Assembly: GCA_965228905.1 (NCBI GenBank)
Contig: CBDDII010000003.1
Span: 1,054,001-1,118,000, forward strand
Direction: 5' to 3'
DNA length: 64,000 bases
DNA from: CALKXV01 sp965228905
GTDB taxonomy: Bacteria; Pseudomonadota; Alphaproteobacteria; Rhodobacterales; Rhodobacteraceae
Each line of letters begins with the position of its first letter. Positions within the stretch are counted from its first letter, which is position 1. Shown here in pieces: positions 15,247 to 24,773 of this stretch. The position numbers and the translations under genes were made by a program. The notes beneath the pieces were generated by a model. That model did no database searches. It worked only from the letters and a program-made list of their open reading frames with translations, and was not told where the DNA came from.

Positions 15247-17262
15247 TTAGGCGCGCATCTGTTTCTGCTTGAGGTCGTAGAGACGCTCAACCTCGGCAAG
15301 CGGCATCGGTTTGGCGAAATGATAGCCCTGCGCCATCTGGAAGCCCTCCTCGCGCGCGGCATCTGCCTGGGACTGGGTTTCGATCCCTTCGGCCAGAAGG
15401 ATCATGCCAAGCGTGCGCCCCATCTGGCCGACGGCTTGGACGATCCGCCGCGAACGCTGGTCGGTTTCGATGTCGGAGATGAAAGCGCGGTCGAGTTTCA
15501 GGGTGTCGAAGGCGACGTGATAGAGGGTCTTCATCGAAGAATACCCGGCACCGTAGTCATCGAGCGCGGTGCGGACACCAAGCGCGCGTACCTCGTCCAG
15601 AACGGTTTCGGCAAGGGCCAGATCCTCGATGATCCCGGTTTCCGTGACCTCGATCTCAAGCCGTGTGGGGGAAAGGCCAGAGGTGCGCAGCGCGTGATGT
15701 ACGGTCTTGACGAAATCGCGATTGCGCAGTTGCAGGGGGTCTACGTTGACCGCGACGCTCAACGGGCGGTTCCAGCGGGCTGCATCCCGGCAGGCGCGGT
15801 GCAACACCCATTCACCCAACTCGCAGATCAGGCCGTTTTCCTGGGCGAGGGGGATAAAAGTGTCTGGACGGATCATGCCCAATTCGGGATGCCGCCAACG
15901 CAGGAGTGCTTCGAAACCGGTTACTTCAACCGGTGACAGACCAAGGGCGACTTGCGGCTGATAAAAGAGTTCAAGCTGATCCGACCCGATTGCGGTTTCC
16001 AGGTCCAGCGCAAGGCGGCTTCTGTACCTCAGGTCGCCCATGTCCTTATCGTCGAAACCCGACACGGCGCCGGGGCCACTTTCGGTTGCCTGGTCGATGG
16101 CGAATTCCAGCCCCGGCAACAGCCCCTTCGGATCGGCACAGGCCCGAGGCCATGACGTGGATCCGATACAGGGAGCAAGAGTGATCGAACTGTCTTCGAC
16201 TGCAATGGGTGCTTTGAACACCGAGAGGACACGGGCCGCGATGGCCGGGTCGGTATCACCCTGCCGCGGGGTCAGGACATAGAACCTGTCTTCGTTCCCC
16301 TGGGCGACGAAACCGTCGGAAAAAGCCTCGCTTAACCGGTCGGCCAGAACCTTCAGTACACGCTGCGCCACGTCATCGCCGTGGGCGGTGCGAATACGCA
16401 TGTAGCGCGCGATCGAAAACCCACAGATGTCGAAAGGCGTGTCGTCGTCGGCCAGTTGTTGCGCCCTTTGCACCAATCCGGCCTCGTTCGCGAGGCCTGT
16501 CAGATGGTTGGTGTTTCGCAGGCGCATCGCCTCGGTGCGAAGCAACCTGTCCTTACGGCTGTCGAGGATGTAGCCGAAATAGCCAAGCGTCACGATCAAG
16601 GCGGTAACGGAAAGGACCGGAAGCAACAGAACGTCCGGGGTCATTGCACCCGCCGGAACAGGGTCGGGTGTGCCGGTATGGCTCATCGCCAACATGCCGC
16701 CGAAGTGTACCGACAGGACGCTGGCCGCGATCAGTGCGGTGCTAGCAGCCTCGGGCGCGTCGGAGTGCCGGGTCAGGACGCGTTTCATGGCAATTGTTGC
16801 CAATATCGCGGCCAGGAGGACAGAAGCGCCGATTAACGGCAGATTCCAGTCATAGATCTCCATGCAGGTCATGGCCGACATGCCGGTATAGTGCATCCAG
16901 GACACCGAGCCGACGAACAGAACCCCCATGAGAGGGGCGATCGCGCGACGTTTCAGCCACCGGGCAATGATCGCCACGACAGCCATGGCACCGCAGGCGA
17001 TGCCGAGCGACGCAAGCGTCGGCCCTTGGAGATAGGCAACAGGATGGAGCGGGCGATAGCCCAGCATCGCGATGAAGTGGACCGACCAGACCGAGCCGCC
17101 GCCGACCACGCCTGTGAGAGCAATCCAATAGGCCGCGACGTCCGAACTTGCCTCGACCGAACGTTGTAGAAGGGGTTGCAGCATCCAGCCGAAGATCATG
17201 ACAATTGCGCCGGCGACGCCGACGATCAGCAGATCGTGCTCGAACAGCACCAGCGATGGCAT
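15247..17262 (-). CDS. MHYT sensor - degenerate GGDEF - EAL c-di-GMP phosphodiesterase
   Basis: A 671-residue membrane signalling protein. The N-terminal seven-helix MHYT domain (about 10-240) has the repeated His/Met motifs VHFIAML, WMHYTGMSAM and VHFGGML; this family is thought to sense O2, NO or CO through metal. A GGDEF-like domain (about 255-410) has GNEDRF where GGDEF should be, so cyclase activity is unlikely. The EAL domain (about 420-660) has FEALLRW, VAVNVDP, LEIEVTE, LDDYGAGYSS, LKLDRAFI and LLAEGIET, i.e. the catalytic residues for c-di-GMP hydrolysis. The start at 17262 has GAAGGAG upstream; a longer in-frame ORF from 17349 lacks one. Confidence 0.92.
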   Translation of the reverse strand: MPSLVLFEHDLLIVGVAGAIVMIFGWMLQPLLQRSVEASSDVAAYWIALTGVVGGGSVWSVHFIAMLGYRPLHPVAYLQGPTLASLGIACGAMAVVAIIARWLKRRAIAPLMGVLFVGSVSWMHYTGMSAMTCMEIYDWNLPLIGASVLLAAILATIAMKRVLTRHSDAPEAASTALIAASVLSVHFGGMLAMSHTGTPDPVPAGAMTPDVLLLPVLSVTALIVTLGYFGYILDSRKDRLLRTEAMRLRNTNHLTGLANEAGLVQRAQQLADDDTPFDICGFSIARYMRIRTAHGDDVAQRVLKVLADRLSEAFSDGFVAQGNEDRFYVLTPRQGDTDPAIAARVLSVFKAPIAVEDSSITLAPCIGSTSWPRACADPKGLLPGLEFAIDQATESGPGAVSGFDDKDMGDLRYRSRLALDLETAIGSDQLELFYQPQVALGLSPVEVTGFEALLRWRHPELGMIRPDTFIPLAQENGLICELGEWVLHRACRDAARWNRPLSVAVNVDPLQLRNRDFVKTVHHALRTSGLSPTRLEIEVTETGIIEDLALAETVLDEVRALGVRTALDDYGAGYSSMKTLYHVAFDTLKLDRAFISDIETDQRSRRIVQAVGQMGRTLGMILLAEGIETQSQADAAREEGFQMAQGYHFAKPMPLAEVERLYDLKQKQMRA

Positions 17263-17439
17263 CCCGGCTCCTTCCCAAAGAACGGCGTTTGGGGAACCTG
17301 CCCGGAAAACCTTTCCGTTCCATGAGTTTTGCAGCGAAAACTCGTTCAAAATCGAAGCGTTCCGGAGGCCTGTTTTCGATCAAGCCTTGTTTCCCTGCGC
17401 TCTGCCCGCTAACTGACGGACGAAGTCCGGGAGCGCGAA

Positions 17440-18504
17440 ATGGATGATCTGAGAGACAAGTACCTGGCTGCCATCGCCGATGCCGCAGATGAGGGCGCAT
17501 TGGAAGAACTGCGCCTTGCCGCCGTGGGCAAGAAGGGCGAGGTGTCCCTGAAAATGCGCGAGCTTGGCAAGATGACGCCCGAGGAGCGGCAGGTGGCCGG
17601 GCCCAAGCTGAACGCGCTGAAGGACGAGATCAATTCGGCCTTGGCGGCCAAGAAGGTGGCGCTGGAAGACGCCGCTCTGGATGCGCGTCTGGCGGGCGAA
17701 TGGCTGGACGTCACCTTGCCTGCGCGTGACCGGCCCAAGGGCACGATCCACCCGGTGTCGCAGGTGACCGAGGAAGTGACCGCGATCCTGGCCGACATGG
17801 GCTTTGCCGTGGCCGAGGGGCCGCAGATCGAGGATGACTGGCACAACTTCGATGCGCTGAACATCCCCGGTCACCACCCGGCGCGGACCGAGATGGACAC
17901 CTTCTATATGGCGCGGGGCGAGGGCGACAACCGTCCGCCCCATGTCCTGCGCACACACACCAGCCCGGTGCAGATCCGCTCGATGCTGGATCAGGGCGCG
18001 CCGATCCGGATCATTTGTCCGGGGCGCGTGTACCGCGCGGATTACGACCAGACGCACACGCCCATGTTCCACCAGGTCGAGGGGCTGGCGATTGATAAAG
18101 ACATCTCGATGGCCAACCTGAAATGGGTGCTTGAGGAGTTCTTTGGCGCCTTCTTTGGTCGGCCCGTGAAGACGCGGTTCCGCGCCTCGCATTTCCCCTT
18201 CACCGAGCCGTCGGCCGAGGTGGACATCCAGTGTGAGTGGGATGGCGGCACCGTGAAGGTGGGCGAGGGCGACGACTGGCTTGAGGTTCTGGGTTCCGGC
18301 ATGGTGCACCCCAAGGTGCTGGAAGCGGGCGGGATCGACCCGGCCCAGTGGCAGGGCTTTGCCTTCGGCATCGGGATCGACCGGCTGGCCATGCTGAAAT
18401 ACGGCATCCCGGATTTGCGGGCGTTCTTTGACAGCGATTTGCGGTGGTTGAGGCATTATGGGTTTTCGGCCCTGAACGTTCCAACCCTTCACGGAGGGTT
18501 GTGA
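17440..18504 (+). CDS. pheS: Phenylalanyl-tRNA synthetase alpha subunit
   Basis: A 354-residue class II synthetase subunit that, with PheT, charges tRNA-Phe. An N-terminal coiled coil (about 1-90) precedes the catalytic core: motif 2 is around [22 protein letters not shown], the substrate region is [16 protein letters not shown], and motif 3 is [15 protein letters not shown]. The length is normal. The gene is divergent from the MHYT-EAL gene and is separated from pheT by 136 bp of GC-rich hairpins. Confidence 0.97.
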   Translation: MDDLRDKYLAAIADAADEGALEELRLAAVGKKGEVSLKMRELGKMTPEERQVAGPKLNALKDEINSALAAKKVALEDAALDARLAGEWLDVTLPARDRPKGTIHPVSQVTEEVTAILADMGFAVAEGPQIEDDWHNFDALNIPGHHPARTEMDTFYMARGEGDNRPPHVLRTHTSPVQIRSMLDQGAPIRIICPGRVYRADYDQTHTPMFHQVEGLAIDKDISMANLKWVLEEFFGAFFGRPVKTRFRASHFPFTEPSAEVDIQCEWDGGTVKVGEGDDWLEVLGSGMVHPKVLEAGGIDPAQWQGFAFGIGIDRLAMLKYGIPDLRAFFDSDLRWLRHYGFSALNVPTLHGGL

Positions 18505-18528
18505 GATGCGCACGGTTCACACGGCAGC

Positions 18529-18608
18529 GCGGGGCGTCAGCCCCGCATCGCCCCCGACCCGCCCCCAGGGCGGGGGCGATACCGCCCCCACCCTCGTGCC
18601 GGGGGCGA
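18529..18608. repeat. Stack of GC-rich hairpins between pheS and pheT
   Basis: Three adjacent inverted repeats. GCGGGGC-GTCA-GCCCCGC is at 18529-18546. ATCGCCCCCG pairs with CGGGGGCGAT at 18547-18580. A further CGCCCCC/GGGGGCG pair is at about 18583-18608. No T-tract follows, so it is not a classic terminator. It probably affects the pheS:pheT mRNA ratio or is a REP-like element. Confidence 0.6.
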
Positions 18609-18640
18609 TGCTCAATACACTGTGCCAAGGATAAACGACC

Positions 18641-21037
18641 ATGAAATTCACCCTCTCCTGGCTCAAGGAACATCTCGACACCACTGCGACCGTGGACGAG
18701 ATCGCGGAAACCCTCACCGACCTCGGGTTGGAGGTTGAGGAGGTTCAGAACCCGCTCGACACGCTGAAAGGGTTCACCCTTGGCAAGGTCTTGAAGGCGG
18801 AAAAACATCCCGATGCCGACCGGCTGCGCGTTTGTGTCGTGCAAACCGACGAGGGCGAGAAGCAAATCATCTGCGGGGCGCCCAATGCGCGGGAAGGGAT
18901 CACCGTGGTGGTCTGCAAGCCCGGCGACTACGTCCCCGGCATCGACGTGACCCTGAGCGTGGGCAAGATCCGGGGCGTTGAGAGCCATGGCATGATGGCC
19001 TCCGAGCGCGAGTTGGAACTTTCGGACGAGCATGACGGGATCATCGAACTCCCTTCGGGCAAGGTGGGCGAGAGCTTTGCCGACTGGCTGGCCGCGAATG
19101 ACCCCTCGAAGGTCGATCCGATGATCGAAATCGCGATCACCCCGAACCGGCAGGATGCGCTTGGGGTCGAAGGCATCGCGCGTGACCTGGCCGCGCGTGG
19201 CCTTGGCACCAAGATCGACCGTCCGATTGAGTCGGTGCCGGGAAGTTTTGCAAGTCCGATCAAGGTGTCCATCGACGACGATACGCTGGACGGTGCGCCC
19301 TATTTCACGGGCCGGGTGATCCGGGGCGTGAAGAACGGGCCTTCGCCCGACTGGCTTCAAGCGCGTTTGAAGGCGATTGGGTTGCGTCCCATTTCCGCAC
19401 TGGTCGACATCACCAATTTCTTCACCTTCGACCGGAACCGCCCCCTTCACGTCTTCGACGCCGACAAGGTGCAGGGCGATCTGCGCGTGCATCGCGCCAA
19501 GGGTGGCGAGCAAATCCTGGCGCTGGACGAGAAGACCTATACCTTCGAGGACGGCATGATGGTGATCTCGGACGACCGTGCACCGGAATCGATTGCCGGC
19601 GTCATGGGGGGCGAGGAGTCGGGGTGTACCGAAGAGACCGTGAACGTCTTTTTGGAAAGCGCCTATTGGGACCCGATCACGATTGCGCACACGGGTCGCA
19701 AGCTGAAGATCAACTCGGACGCCAAGTACCGGTTCGAACGGGGTGTTGACCCCGCGTTCACGCTGCCCGGATTGGAAGCGGCGACGGCGATGATCCTGGA
19801 GCTTTGCGGCGGTGAGGCCTCGGAAGTGGTAGAGGCGGGCGCAGTGCCCGATATGACTCGCGCCTACCGGTTGGACACGGATCGTTGTTCGTCGCTGGTC
19901 GGGATGGACATCCCGGCGGAAACGCAACGCGCGACCTTGGAGGCCCTTGGGTTTACGCTGGATGGCGATATGGCCACGCCGCCCACCTGGCGCGGCGACG
20001 TGCAGGGCGAGGCGGACCTCGTGGAAGAGGTGGCGCGGATCGCGTCCCTGACCAATCTTGAACCCAAACCGATGGCGCGCGCCTTTCCGGGCGTGCCGAA
20101 ACCGATCCTGACGACGCGGCAGTTGCGCGAACAGGCGGCGCGGCGGACAGCGGCGGCGCTCGGATACAACGAATGCGTGACCTACAGCTTCATCGACGAG
20201 GCTGCGGCGGCCCTGTTCGGTGGCGGTGACGAGGCGCGGCGGGTAGCGAACCCGATTTCATCGGAAATGACCCACATGCGTCCCTCCCTTTTGCCAGGCC
20301 TCTTGCAGGCGGCGGCGCGGAACCAGGCGCGGGGCTTTGCTGATCTTTCGCTATTCGAAGTTGGCGCGATCTTCCATGGGGGCGAACCGGAAGAGCATGA
20401 GATCATGGTCACCGGCATTCGGGTTGGCGCGACCGGCCCCAAGGATCCCCATGGCGCGCGGCGCGAGGTCGATGTCTTTGACGCCCGCGCCGATGCCGAA
20501 GCCGTGCTGGCCGCCCTTGGCGCGCCCGCGCGCGGTCAGTTCGTGCGCGGCGCGAAGGGCTGGTGGCATCCGGGACGCTCGGCCAAGATCACGCTTGGTC
20601 CGAAAGTGACGCTTGCGGCCTTCGGCGAATTGCACCCGAAGGTGTTGAAAGCGCTTGATGTGAAAGGCCCCGCAGTTGGTTTTGCCGTCCACCTGGGCGC
20701 GATCCCCGAACCGCGGTCGAAAGGCACCGCGCGCACCGCCCTTGCCATCAGCGACCTGCAAGCGGTGGAGCGTGACTTTGCTTTCGTTCTGGACGCCGAT
20801 ATTGAGGCGGTAAACGTGGTCAACGCCGCGCAGGGTGCCGACAAGGCACTGATCGAAGAGGTGCGCGTGTTCGACGAATTCGTCGGTGGCAGCCTGGGCG
20901 AGGGCAAGAAATCTCTGGCCATCACGGTGCGGATGCAACCGACTGAGAAGACCATGACCGACGAAGACATCGACGCGGTCGCCGAAGCCATCGTTGCTAA
21001 GGTATCGAAAGCAACCGGCGGCGTGTTGCGCGGCTGA
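18641..21037 (+). CDS. pheT: Phenylalanyl-tRNA synthetase beta subunit
   Basis: A 798-residue subunit of the (alpha-beta)2 enzyme. It starts MKFTLSWLKEHLDTTAT. The EMAP-like tRNA-binding domain is at about 39-148 (TLGKVLKAEKHPDADRLRVC; ICGAPNAREGITVVV). The editing B3/B4 region is at about 205-390 (FFTFDRNRPLHVFDADKV; VMGGEESGCTEET). B5 is at about 400-470, and the C-terminal ferredoxin-fold anticodon-binding domain is in the last 95 residues (AVERDFAFVLD; SLAITVRMQPTEKTMTDEDID). The length is normal. Confidence 0.97.
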   Translation: MKFTLSWLKEHLDTTATVDEIAETLTDLGLEVEEVQNPLDTLKGFTLGKVLKAEKHPDADRLRVCVVQTDEGEKQIICGAPNAREGITVVVCKPGDYVPGIDVTLSVGKIRGVESHGMMASERELELSDEHDGIIELPSGKVGESFADWLAANDPSKVDPMIEIAITPNRQDALGVEGIARDLAARGLGTKIDRPIESVPGSFASPIKVSIDDDTLDGAPYFTGRVIRGVKNGPSPDWLQARLKAIGLRPISALVDITNFFTFDRNRPLHVFDADKVQGDLRVHRAKGGEQILALDEKTYTFEDGMMVISDDRAPESIAGVMGGEESGCTEETVNVFLESAYWDPITIAHTGRKLKINSDAKYRFERGVDPAFTLPGLEAATAMILELCGGEASEVVEAGAVPDMTRAYRLDTDRCSSLVGMDIPAETQRATLEALGFTLDGDMATPPTWRGDVQGEADLVEEVARIASLTNLEPKPMARAFPGVPKPILTTRQLREQAARRTAAALGYNECVTYSFIDEAAAALFGGGDEARRVANPISSEMTHMRPSLLPGLLQAAARNQARGFADLSLFEVGAIFHGGEPEEHEIMVTGIRVGATGPKDPHGARREVDVFDARADAEAVLAALGAPARGQFVRGAKGWWHPGRSAKITLGPKVTLAAFGELHPKVLKALDVKGPAVGFAVHLGAIPEPRSKGTARTALAISDLQAVERDFAFVLDADIEAVNVVNAAQGADKALIEEVRVFDEFVGGSLGEGKKSLAITVRMQPTEKTMTDEDIDAVAEAIVAKVSKATGGVLRG

Positions 21038-21083
21038 TCCTGCCAGGCTTTGGTGGCGGCCCCTGTCGGGGCCGCACTTGACG

Positions 21084-21782
21084 TCATTCCGGGCGGGGCG
21101 GGATGTTCAGCCCGCGTTGCACCGCGGGGCGTTCAAGGAAGCGGTCAAGGTAGGCGGGGACGTTCTTCAGGTCGTTCCAGCCAACGGTTTCCTTGGTCTG
21201 ATAGAAATCCAGCGCCCGCAGCCAAGGGGCGATGGCGATATCGGCGATTGAGTATTCGCCGGCGATCCAATCCCGATCGGCGAGTGATTTTTCAAGGACG
21301 TTCAACAAACGCTTGGCTTCGGACGTGTAACGCTCGCGCGGGCGGGGATCCTCGATGTCTTTCCCGGCGAATTTCACGAAGAACCCCAATTGCCCAAACA
21401 TCGGACCGACGCCGCCCATCTGGAACATGAGCCACTTGATGGCTTGGTATTTTCCCGGGCCCTCGGGCAATAGCTGGCCGGTCTTTTCCGCCAGATAAAT
21501 CAGGATGGCACCGGATTCCCAAAGCTCGACCGTCGTACCATCCGGTCCGTTCGGGTCGATCAGGGCGGGGATCTTGTTGTTGGGATTGAGCGACAGAAAT
21601 TCGTCGCTTTTGACATCGGTGTCCGACAGGGTGACAAGGTGCGGTTCGTAGTCGAGGCCCGTTTCCTCGAGCGCGATCGAAGCCTTGACGCCGTTCGGAG
21701 TCGGGAAGGAATAAAGCTGAATGACTTCGGGGCGTGTCGCGGGCCAGCGTGTGGAAATCGGGTGCGCAGAAAGATCGGTCAT
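21084..21782 (-). CDS. Glutathione S-transferase family protein (YghU/YfcG-like)
   Basis: A 232-residue two-domain GST. The N-terminal thioredoxin-like half has VIQLYSFPTPNGVKASIALEE, NPNNKIPALIDP and the Glu-Ser glutathione contact in VELWESGAILIYLAEK. The C-terminal helical half has KYQAIKWLMFQMGGVGPMFGQ and WIAGEYSIADIAIAPWL. This pattern fits the Nu-class group, which often has disulfide-bond reductase activity with glutathione. The true substrate is unknown. It is convergent with pheT, with 46 bp between the stops. Confidence 0.92.
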   Translation of the reverse strand: MTDLSAHPISTRWPATRPEVIQLYSFPTPNGVKASIALEETGLDYEPHLVTLSDTDVKSDEFLSLNPNNKIPALIDPNGPDGTTVELWESGAILIYLAEKTGQLLPEGPGKYQAIKWLMFQMGGVGPMFGQLGFFVKFAGKDIEDPRPRERYTSEAKRLLNVLEKSLADRDWIAGEYSIADIAIAPWLRALDFYQTKETVGWNDLKNVPAYLDRFLERPAVQRGLNIPPRPE

Positions 21783-21939
21783 GTTCGGTCCTTGGAAGTT
21801 CGCTTTCGGATGAGGTAGGTGGTCTGGCGCTCTGTGAAAAGATGTGTGGCTGTGCGTCTTTTGTGTTGCCTATGTGCGCATGTGATCAACTTGTCAGCGG
21901 CACTGGGCCTGATAGTGTCCGGCCAACTGGAGATTGACA

Positions 21940-22389
21940 ATGACACTGAACGTATACTTGTCCGGCGAAATCCACACGGATTGGCGAGAGCAGGTGATCG
22001 AAGCAGCCGAAGGGCTGGATGTGCGATTTTCGTCCCCGGTCACGGATCATGCGGCATCCGACGATTGCGGTGTCGCCATCCTTGGCAGCGAGGACAAGAA
22101 GTTCTGGCACGATCACAAGGGGGCCATGGTCAACGCGATCCGCACGCGCCACGGCATCGAAACGGCCGACATCGTCGTTGTCCGTTTCGGCACCGAGTAC
22201 AAGCAGTGGAACGCGGCTTTCGATGCCGGTTACGCCGCCGCCCTTGGCAAATCCCTGATCGTGTTGAACCCGCCCGAGCATGGTCACGCCCTGAAGGAAG
22301 TTCACGCCGCCGCCCTCGCGGTGACGGAAAAGCCCGAACAGGTGGCGCAGATCCTGCACTATGTTCTGACCGGCGGTTTGCCTGCGTAA
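21940..22389 (+). CDS. YtoQ family protein
   Basis: A 149-residue protein matching the YtoQ family: NVYLSGEIHTDWREQVIEAA, FSSPVTDHAASDDCGVAILG, then FWHDHKGAMVNAIRTRHGIETAD and LIVLNPPEHGHALKEV. The fold resembles nucleoside deoxyribosyltransferase-like proteins, but no reaction is established. The ATG at 21940 has GGAG 7 nt upstream. Divergent from the GST gene across 157 bp. Confidence 0.85.
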   Translation: MTLNVYLSGEIHTDWREQVIEAAEGLDVRFSSPVTDHAASDDCGVAILGSEDKKFWHDHKGAMVNAIRTRHGIETADIVVVRFGTEYKQWNAAFDAGYAAALGKSLIVLNPPEHGHALKEVHAAALAVTEKPEQVAQILHYVLTGGLPA

Positions 22390-22587
22390 CTTGCCCGATT
22401 ATCGGGTGAAGCCGGGCTACACCAGCATTCTTGGGTTGTGGTCACGTCATATTTGACGCGCGTCAACTCAATTTCCCCTCGTTTCAAAGCGCTTTGGCAA
22501 ATAGGGTGCGCGCGCTATGAAGAGATGTGGTATCGCATCACGCGCAGGCAAGAGAAACTGCATAAAGTCTGGAGAGGGATTACTACC

Positions 22588-23013
22588 GTGTTGAATGAAT
22601 TCAAGGATTTCATTGCCAAAGGCAATGTGATGGACATGGCCGTCGGTATCATTATCGGTGCGGCCTTTACTGCAATCGTGTCGAGCCTGGTGGCTGACCT
22701 GATCAACCCGATTATTGGACTTTTCACAGGCGGAATTGATTTTTCGGGATGGTTCTACATTCTGGGCGACGGTGAATGCGCCTCGGTCGAGGCCTGTACC
22801 GAAGCTGGCGTCGCAGTCTTTGCCATCGGCAACTTCCTGATGGCCGTGATCAACTTCCTGATCATTGCCTGGGTCGTTTTCCTGTTGGTCAAAATGGTCA
22901 ATCGCGTCAAGGAAGCCGCCGAAAAGGACGATGAGGTGGCACCCGAGGTCGAAACCGGCCCGTCCGAGAAAGACCTGCTGATGGAAATCCGCGATGCGTT
23001 GAAAGCGCGCTGA
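22588..23013 (+). CDS. mscL: Large-conductance mechanosensitive channel
   Basis: A 141-residue MscL channel that opens under membrane tension and releases solutes on osmotic downshock. It has the family start [21 protein letters not shown]1 ([20 protein letters not shown]), TM2 ([26 protein letters not shown]) and a charged C-terminal helix ([13 protein letters not shown]). The periplasmic loop carries two cysteines ([13 protein letters not shown]), which is less common and might form a disulfide. The GTG at 22588 follows GGAGAGGG by 10 nt; the next codon is TTG, another possible start. A terminator lies 21 bp downstream. Confidence 0.95.
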   Translation: MLNEFKDFIAKGNVMDMAVGIIIGAAFTAIVSSLVADLINPIIGLFTGGIDFSGWFYILGDGECASVEACTEAGVAVFAIGNFLMAVINFLIIAWVVFLLVKMVNRVKEAAEKDDEVAPEVETGPSEKDLLMEIRDALKAR

Positions 23014-23033
23014 TCAAACATCGCTTTGACCTA

Positions 23034-23060
23034 AAGGCCCGCCTTCTGGCGGGCCTTTTT
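23034..23060 (+). terminator. Rho-independent terminator of mscL
   Basis: AAGGCCCGCC-TTCT-GGCGGGCCTT followed by TTT. It overlaps the end of the convergent ald region and may serve both directions. Confidence 0.88.
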
Positions 23061-23062
23061 CG

Positions 23063-24181
23063 TTACATCTTCAAGGCCAGTTGCGGCGAGATGACGTCGA
23101 TCCCGAGGGCCTTGCCGACGGCGAAATAAGTCAGCTTACCCGCATGAACGTTCAGCCCTTCAAGCAGATGCGGATCATCCGTACACGCGTCTTTCCAACC
23201 CTTGTCAGCCAGGGCCAGAAGGAAGGGCATCGTAGCGTTGGTCAGCGCAATGGTCGACGTTCGTGCCACGGCCCCCGGCATGTTGGCGACGCAATAGTGC
23301 ATGATCCCGTCCACCTCGTAAATCGGGTCTACGTGCGTCGTGGCTTTCGACGTCTCGAAACACCCGCCCTGGTCGATTGCGACATCGACGATGGCAGCGC
23401 CGGGCTTCATCGTGGAAAGCTGTTCGCGGGTGACAAGTTTCGGAGCCGCCGCACCCGGCACAAGCACAGCGCCGACAACCAGATCGGCCTCGGCCACAAG
23501 TTCGGCGGTGGCGGCCGCACTGGCATAACGGTTCCGGAACGTGCGCCCGAATACGTCATCGAGGTATCTGAGCCGGGGCAGGGCGCGATCCAACACGGTC
23601 ACATCCGCACCCATACCCGCCGCAACACGCGCAGCATGTGTGCCGACAACGCCGCCGCCGATCACGACGACTTTGCCCGGCCCGACGCCGGGTACGCCGC
23701 CCAAGAGAACGCCGCGCCCGCCATTGGCCTTTTGCAGGGTCCAGGCGCCGACCTGGGGCGCAAGACGACCGGCCACTTCGGACATTGGGGCCAAGAGCGG
23801 CAGTCCGCCGCTGGCATCGGTCACGGTTTCATAGGCGATGCAGGTCGCACCGCTTTCCATAAGGTCGCGGGTTTGCTCGGGGTCGGGCGCGAGGTGAAGG
23901 TAGGTGAACAACAACTGACCTGCACGCAGCATCTTGCGTTCGACCGGCTGAGGTTCCTTGACCTTCACGATCATGTCGGCTTCGGCGAAAATCTCGGCGG
24001 CGGTCTCAACGATGGTCGCGCCCTGTTCCCGATAATCGCCGTCGGTAAACCCGGCCCCCGTCCCGGCGCCGGACTGGATCATCACGGAATGTCCGTGGCG
24101 CACCACTTCGCCCGCCGTGCTTGGCGTCATGCCGACGCGGAACTCCTGCGGTTTGATCTCTTTTGGGCATCCGATCTTCAT
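23063..24181 (-). CDS. ald: Alanine dehydrogenase
   Basis: A 372-residue NAD-dependent L-alanine dehydrogenase (L-Ala to pyruvate + NH4+). Active-site pieces are visible: FRVGMTP with Arg15, VKVKEPQP with Lys near 74, and YLHLAP with His near 96. The Rossmann motif is VVVIGGGVVGTHAA (about 171-184), and the catalytic Asp lies in IVDVAIDQGGCFETS. The C-terminus has HYCVANMPGAVARTSTIALTNAT. It is divergent from an Lrp-type regulator over 115 bp with two palindromes, the usual ald-regulator arrangement. Confidence 0.97.
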   Translation of the reverse strand: MKIGCPKEIKPQEFRVGMTPSTAGEVVRHGHSVMIQSGAGTGAGFTDGDYREQGATIVETAAEIFAEADMIVKVKEPQPVERKMLRAGQLLFTYLHLAPDPEQTRDLMESGATCIAYETVTDASGGLPLLAPMSEVAGRLAPQVGAWTLQKANGGRGVLLGGVPGVGPGKVVVIGGGVVGTHAARVAAGMGADVTVLDRALPRLRYLDDVFGRTFRNRYASAAATAELVAEADLVVGAVLVPGAAAPKLVTREQLSTMKPGAAIVDVAIDQGGCFETSKATTHVDPIYEVDGIMHYCVANMPGAVARTSTIALTNATMPFLLALADKGWKDACTDDPHLLEGLNVHAGKLTYFAVGKALGIDVISPQLALKM

Positions 24182-24191
24182 GTGACTCCTC

Positions 24192-24256
24192 CTCTGTCAT
24201 ACAGAGATCTCGCGTGCATTTCACAGAAGGTGTGTCGATTTTAGTGGTCTTCTGTG
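24192..24256. promoter_or_regulatory. Candidate Lrp-type operator between ald and its regulator
   Basis: Two inverted repeats in the divergent gap: CTCTGT-CAT-ACAGAG at 24192-24206, and CACAGAAG (24222-24229) facing CTTCTGTG (24249-24256) with centres 27 bp apart. The first lies only 11 bp upstream of the ald start codon, overlapping its leader. They share the CTGT/ACAG half-site, as expected for sites bound by one Lrp oligomer. Confidence 0.5.
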
Positions 24257-24296
24257 GAATTATTCGCAGAATATTCACATCACAGCGCGTAGCCCA

Positions 24297-24773
24297 ATGG
24301 ATTCTTCCAATATGCCGAGCATCGACGCGACGGATGCCCGTATCCTTTCCGTACTTCAGCGCCGGGGGCGGATTTCGAACGCCGAACTGGCAGAGGAAAT
24401 CAACCTTTCCGCCTCTGCCTGCCATCGCCGCGTGCAGCGGTTGGAGGACGCGGGCATCATCCGGGATTACGTCGCCCTGCTGGATCCGCGCAAGCTGGGG
24501 CGACCAACGGTCGTTTTTGTCGAAATCACGCTTTCGGGTCAGGCTGACGAAGTGCTGGACGCTTTCGAGCGGGAGGTCGCGCGCATTCCCGACGTTCTGG
24601 AATGCCATCTGATGGCGGGAACCGCCGACTACCTGTTGAAGGTCGTTGCCGAGGATACCGAGGATTTCGCGCGCATCCACCGTGCGAAGCTGGCCCGGTT
24701 GCCCGGTGTCGCGCAGATGCATTCGTCCTTTGCGCTCAGGATCGTGCGCCAGACAACCGCCTTGCCGGTCTAA
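24297..24773 (+). CDS. Lrp/AsnC family transcriptional regulator (AldR-like)
   Basis: A 158-residue regulator. The N-terminal winged HTH (about 8-60) reads DATDARILSVLQRRGRISNAELAEEINLS and ASACHRRVQRLEDAGIIRDYVALLD. The C-terminal ACT-like (RAM) domain, which binds amino acids, spans about 70-150. The divergent alanine dehydrogenase gene and the palindromes between them make it the likely alanine-responsive activator of ald. An alternative ATG lies at 24312. Its stop overlaps the stop of the convergent osmC-like gene by 4 bp. Confidence 0.93.
   Translation: MDSSNMPSIDATDARILSVLQRRGRISNAELAEEINLSASACHRRVQRLEDAGIIRDYVALLDPRKLGRPTVVFVEITLSGQADEVLDAFEREVARIPDVLECHLMAGTADYLLKVVAEDTEDFARIHRAKLARLPGVAQMHSSFALRIVRQTTALPV

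Noticed and set aside
18506..18634. 42-codon ORF between pheS and pheT
   Set aside because: It runs through GC-rich palindromes, has low-complexity Pro/Gly text and no ribosome site. The DNA structure explains it better.
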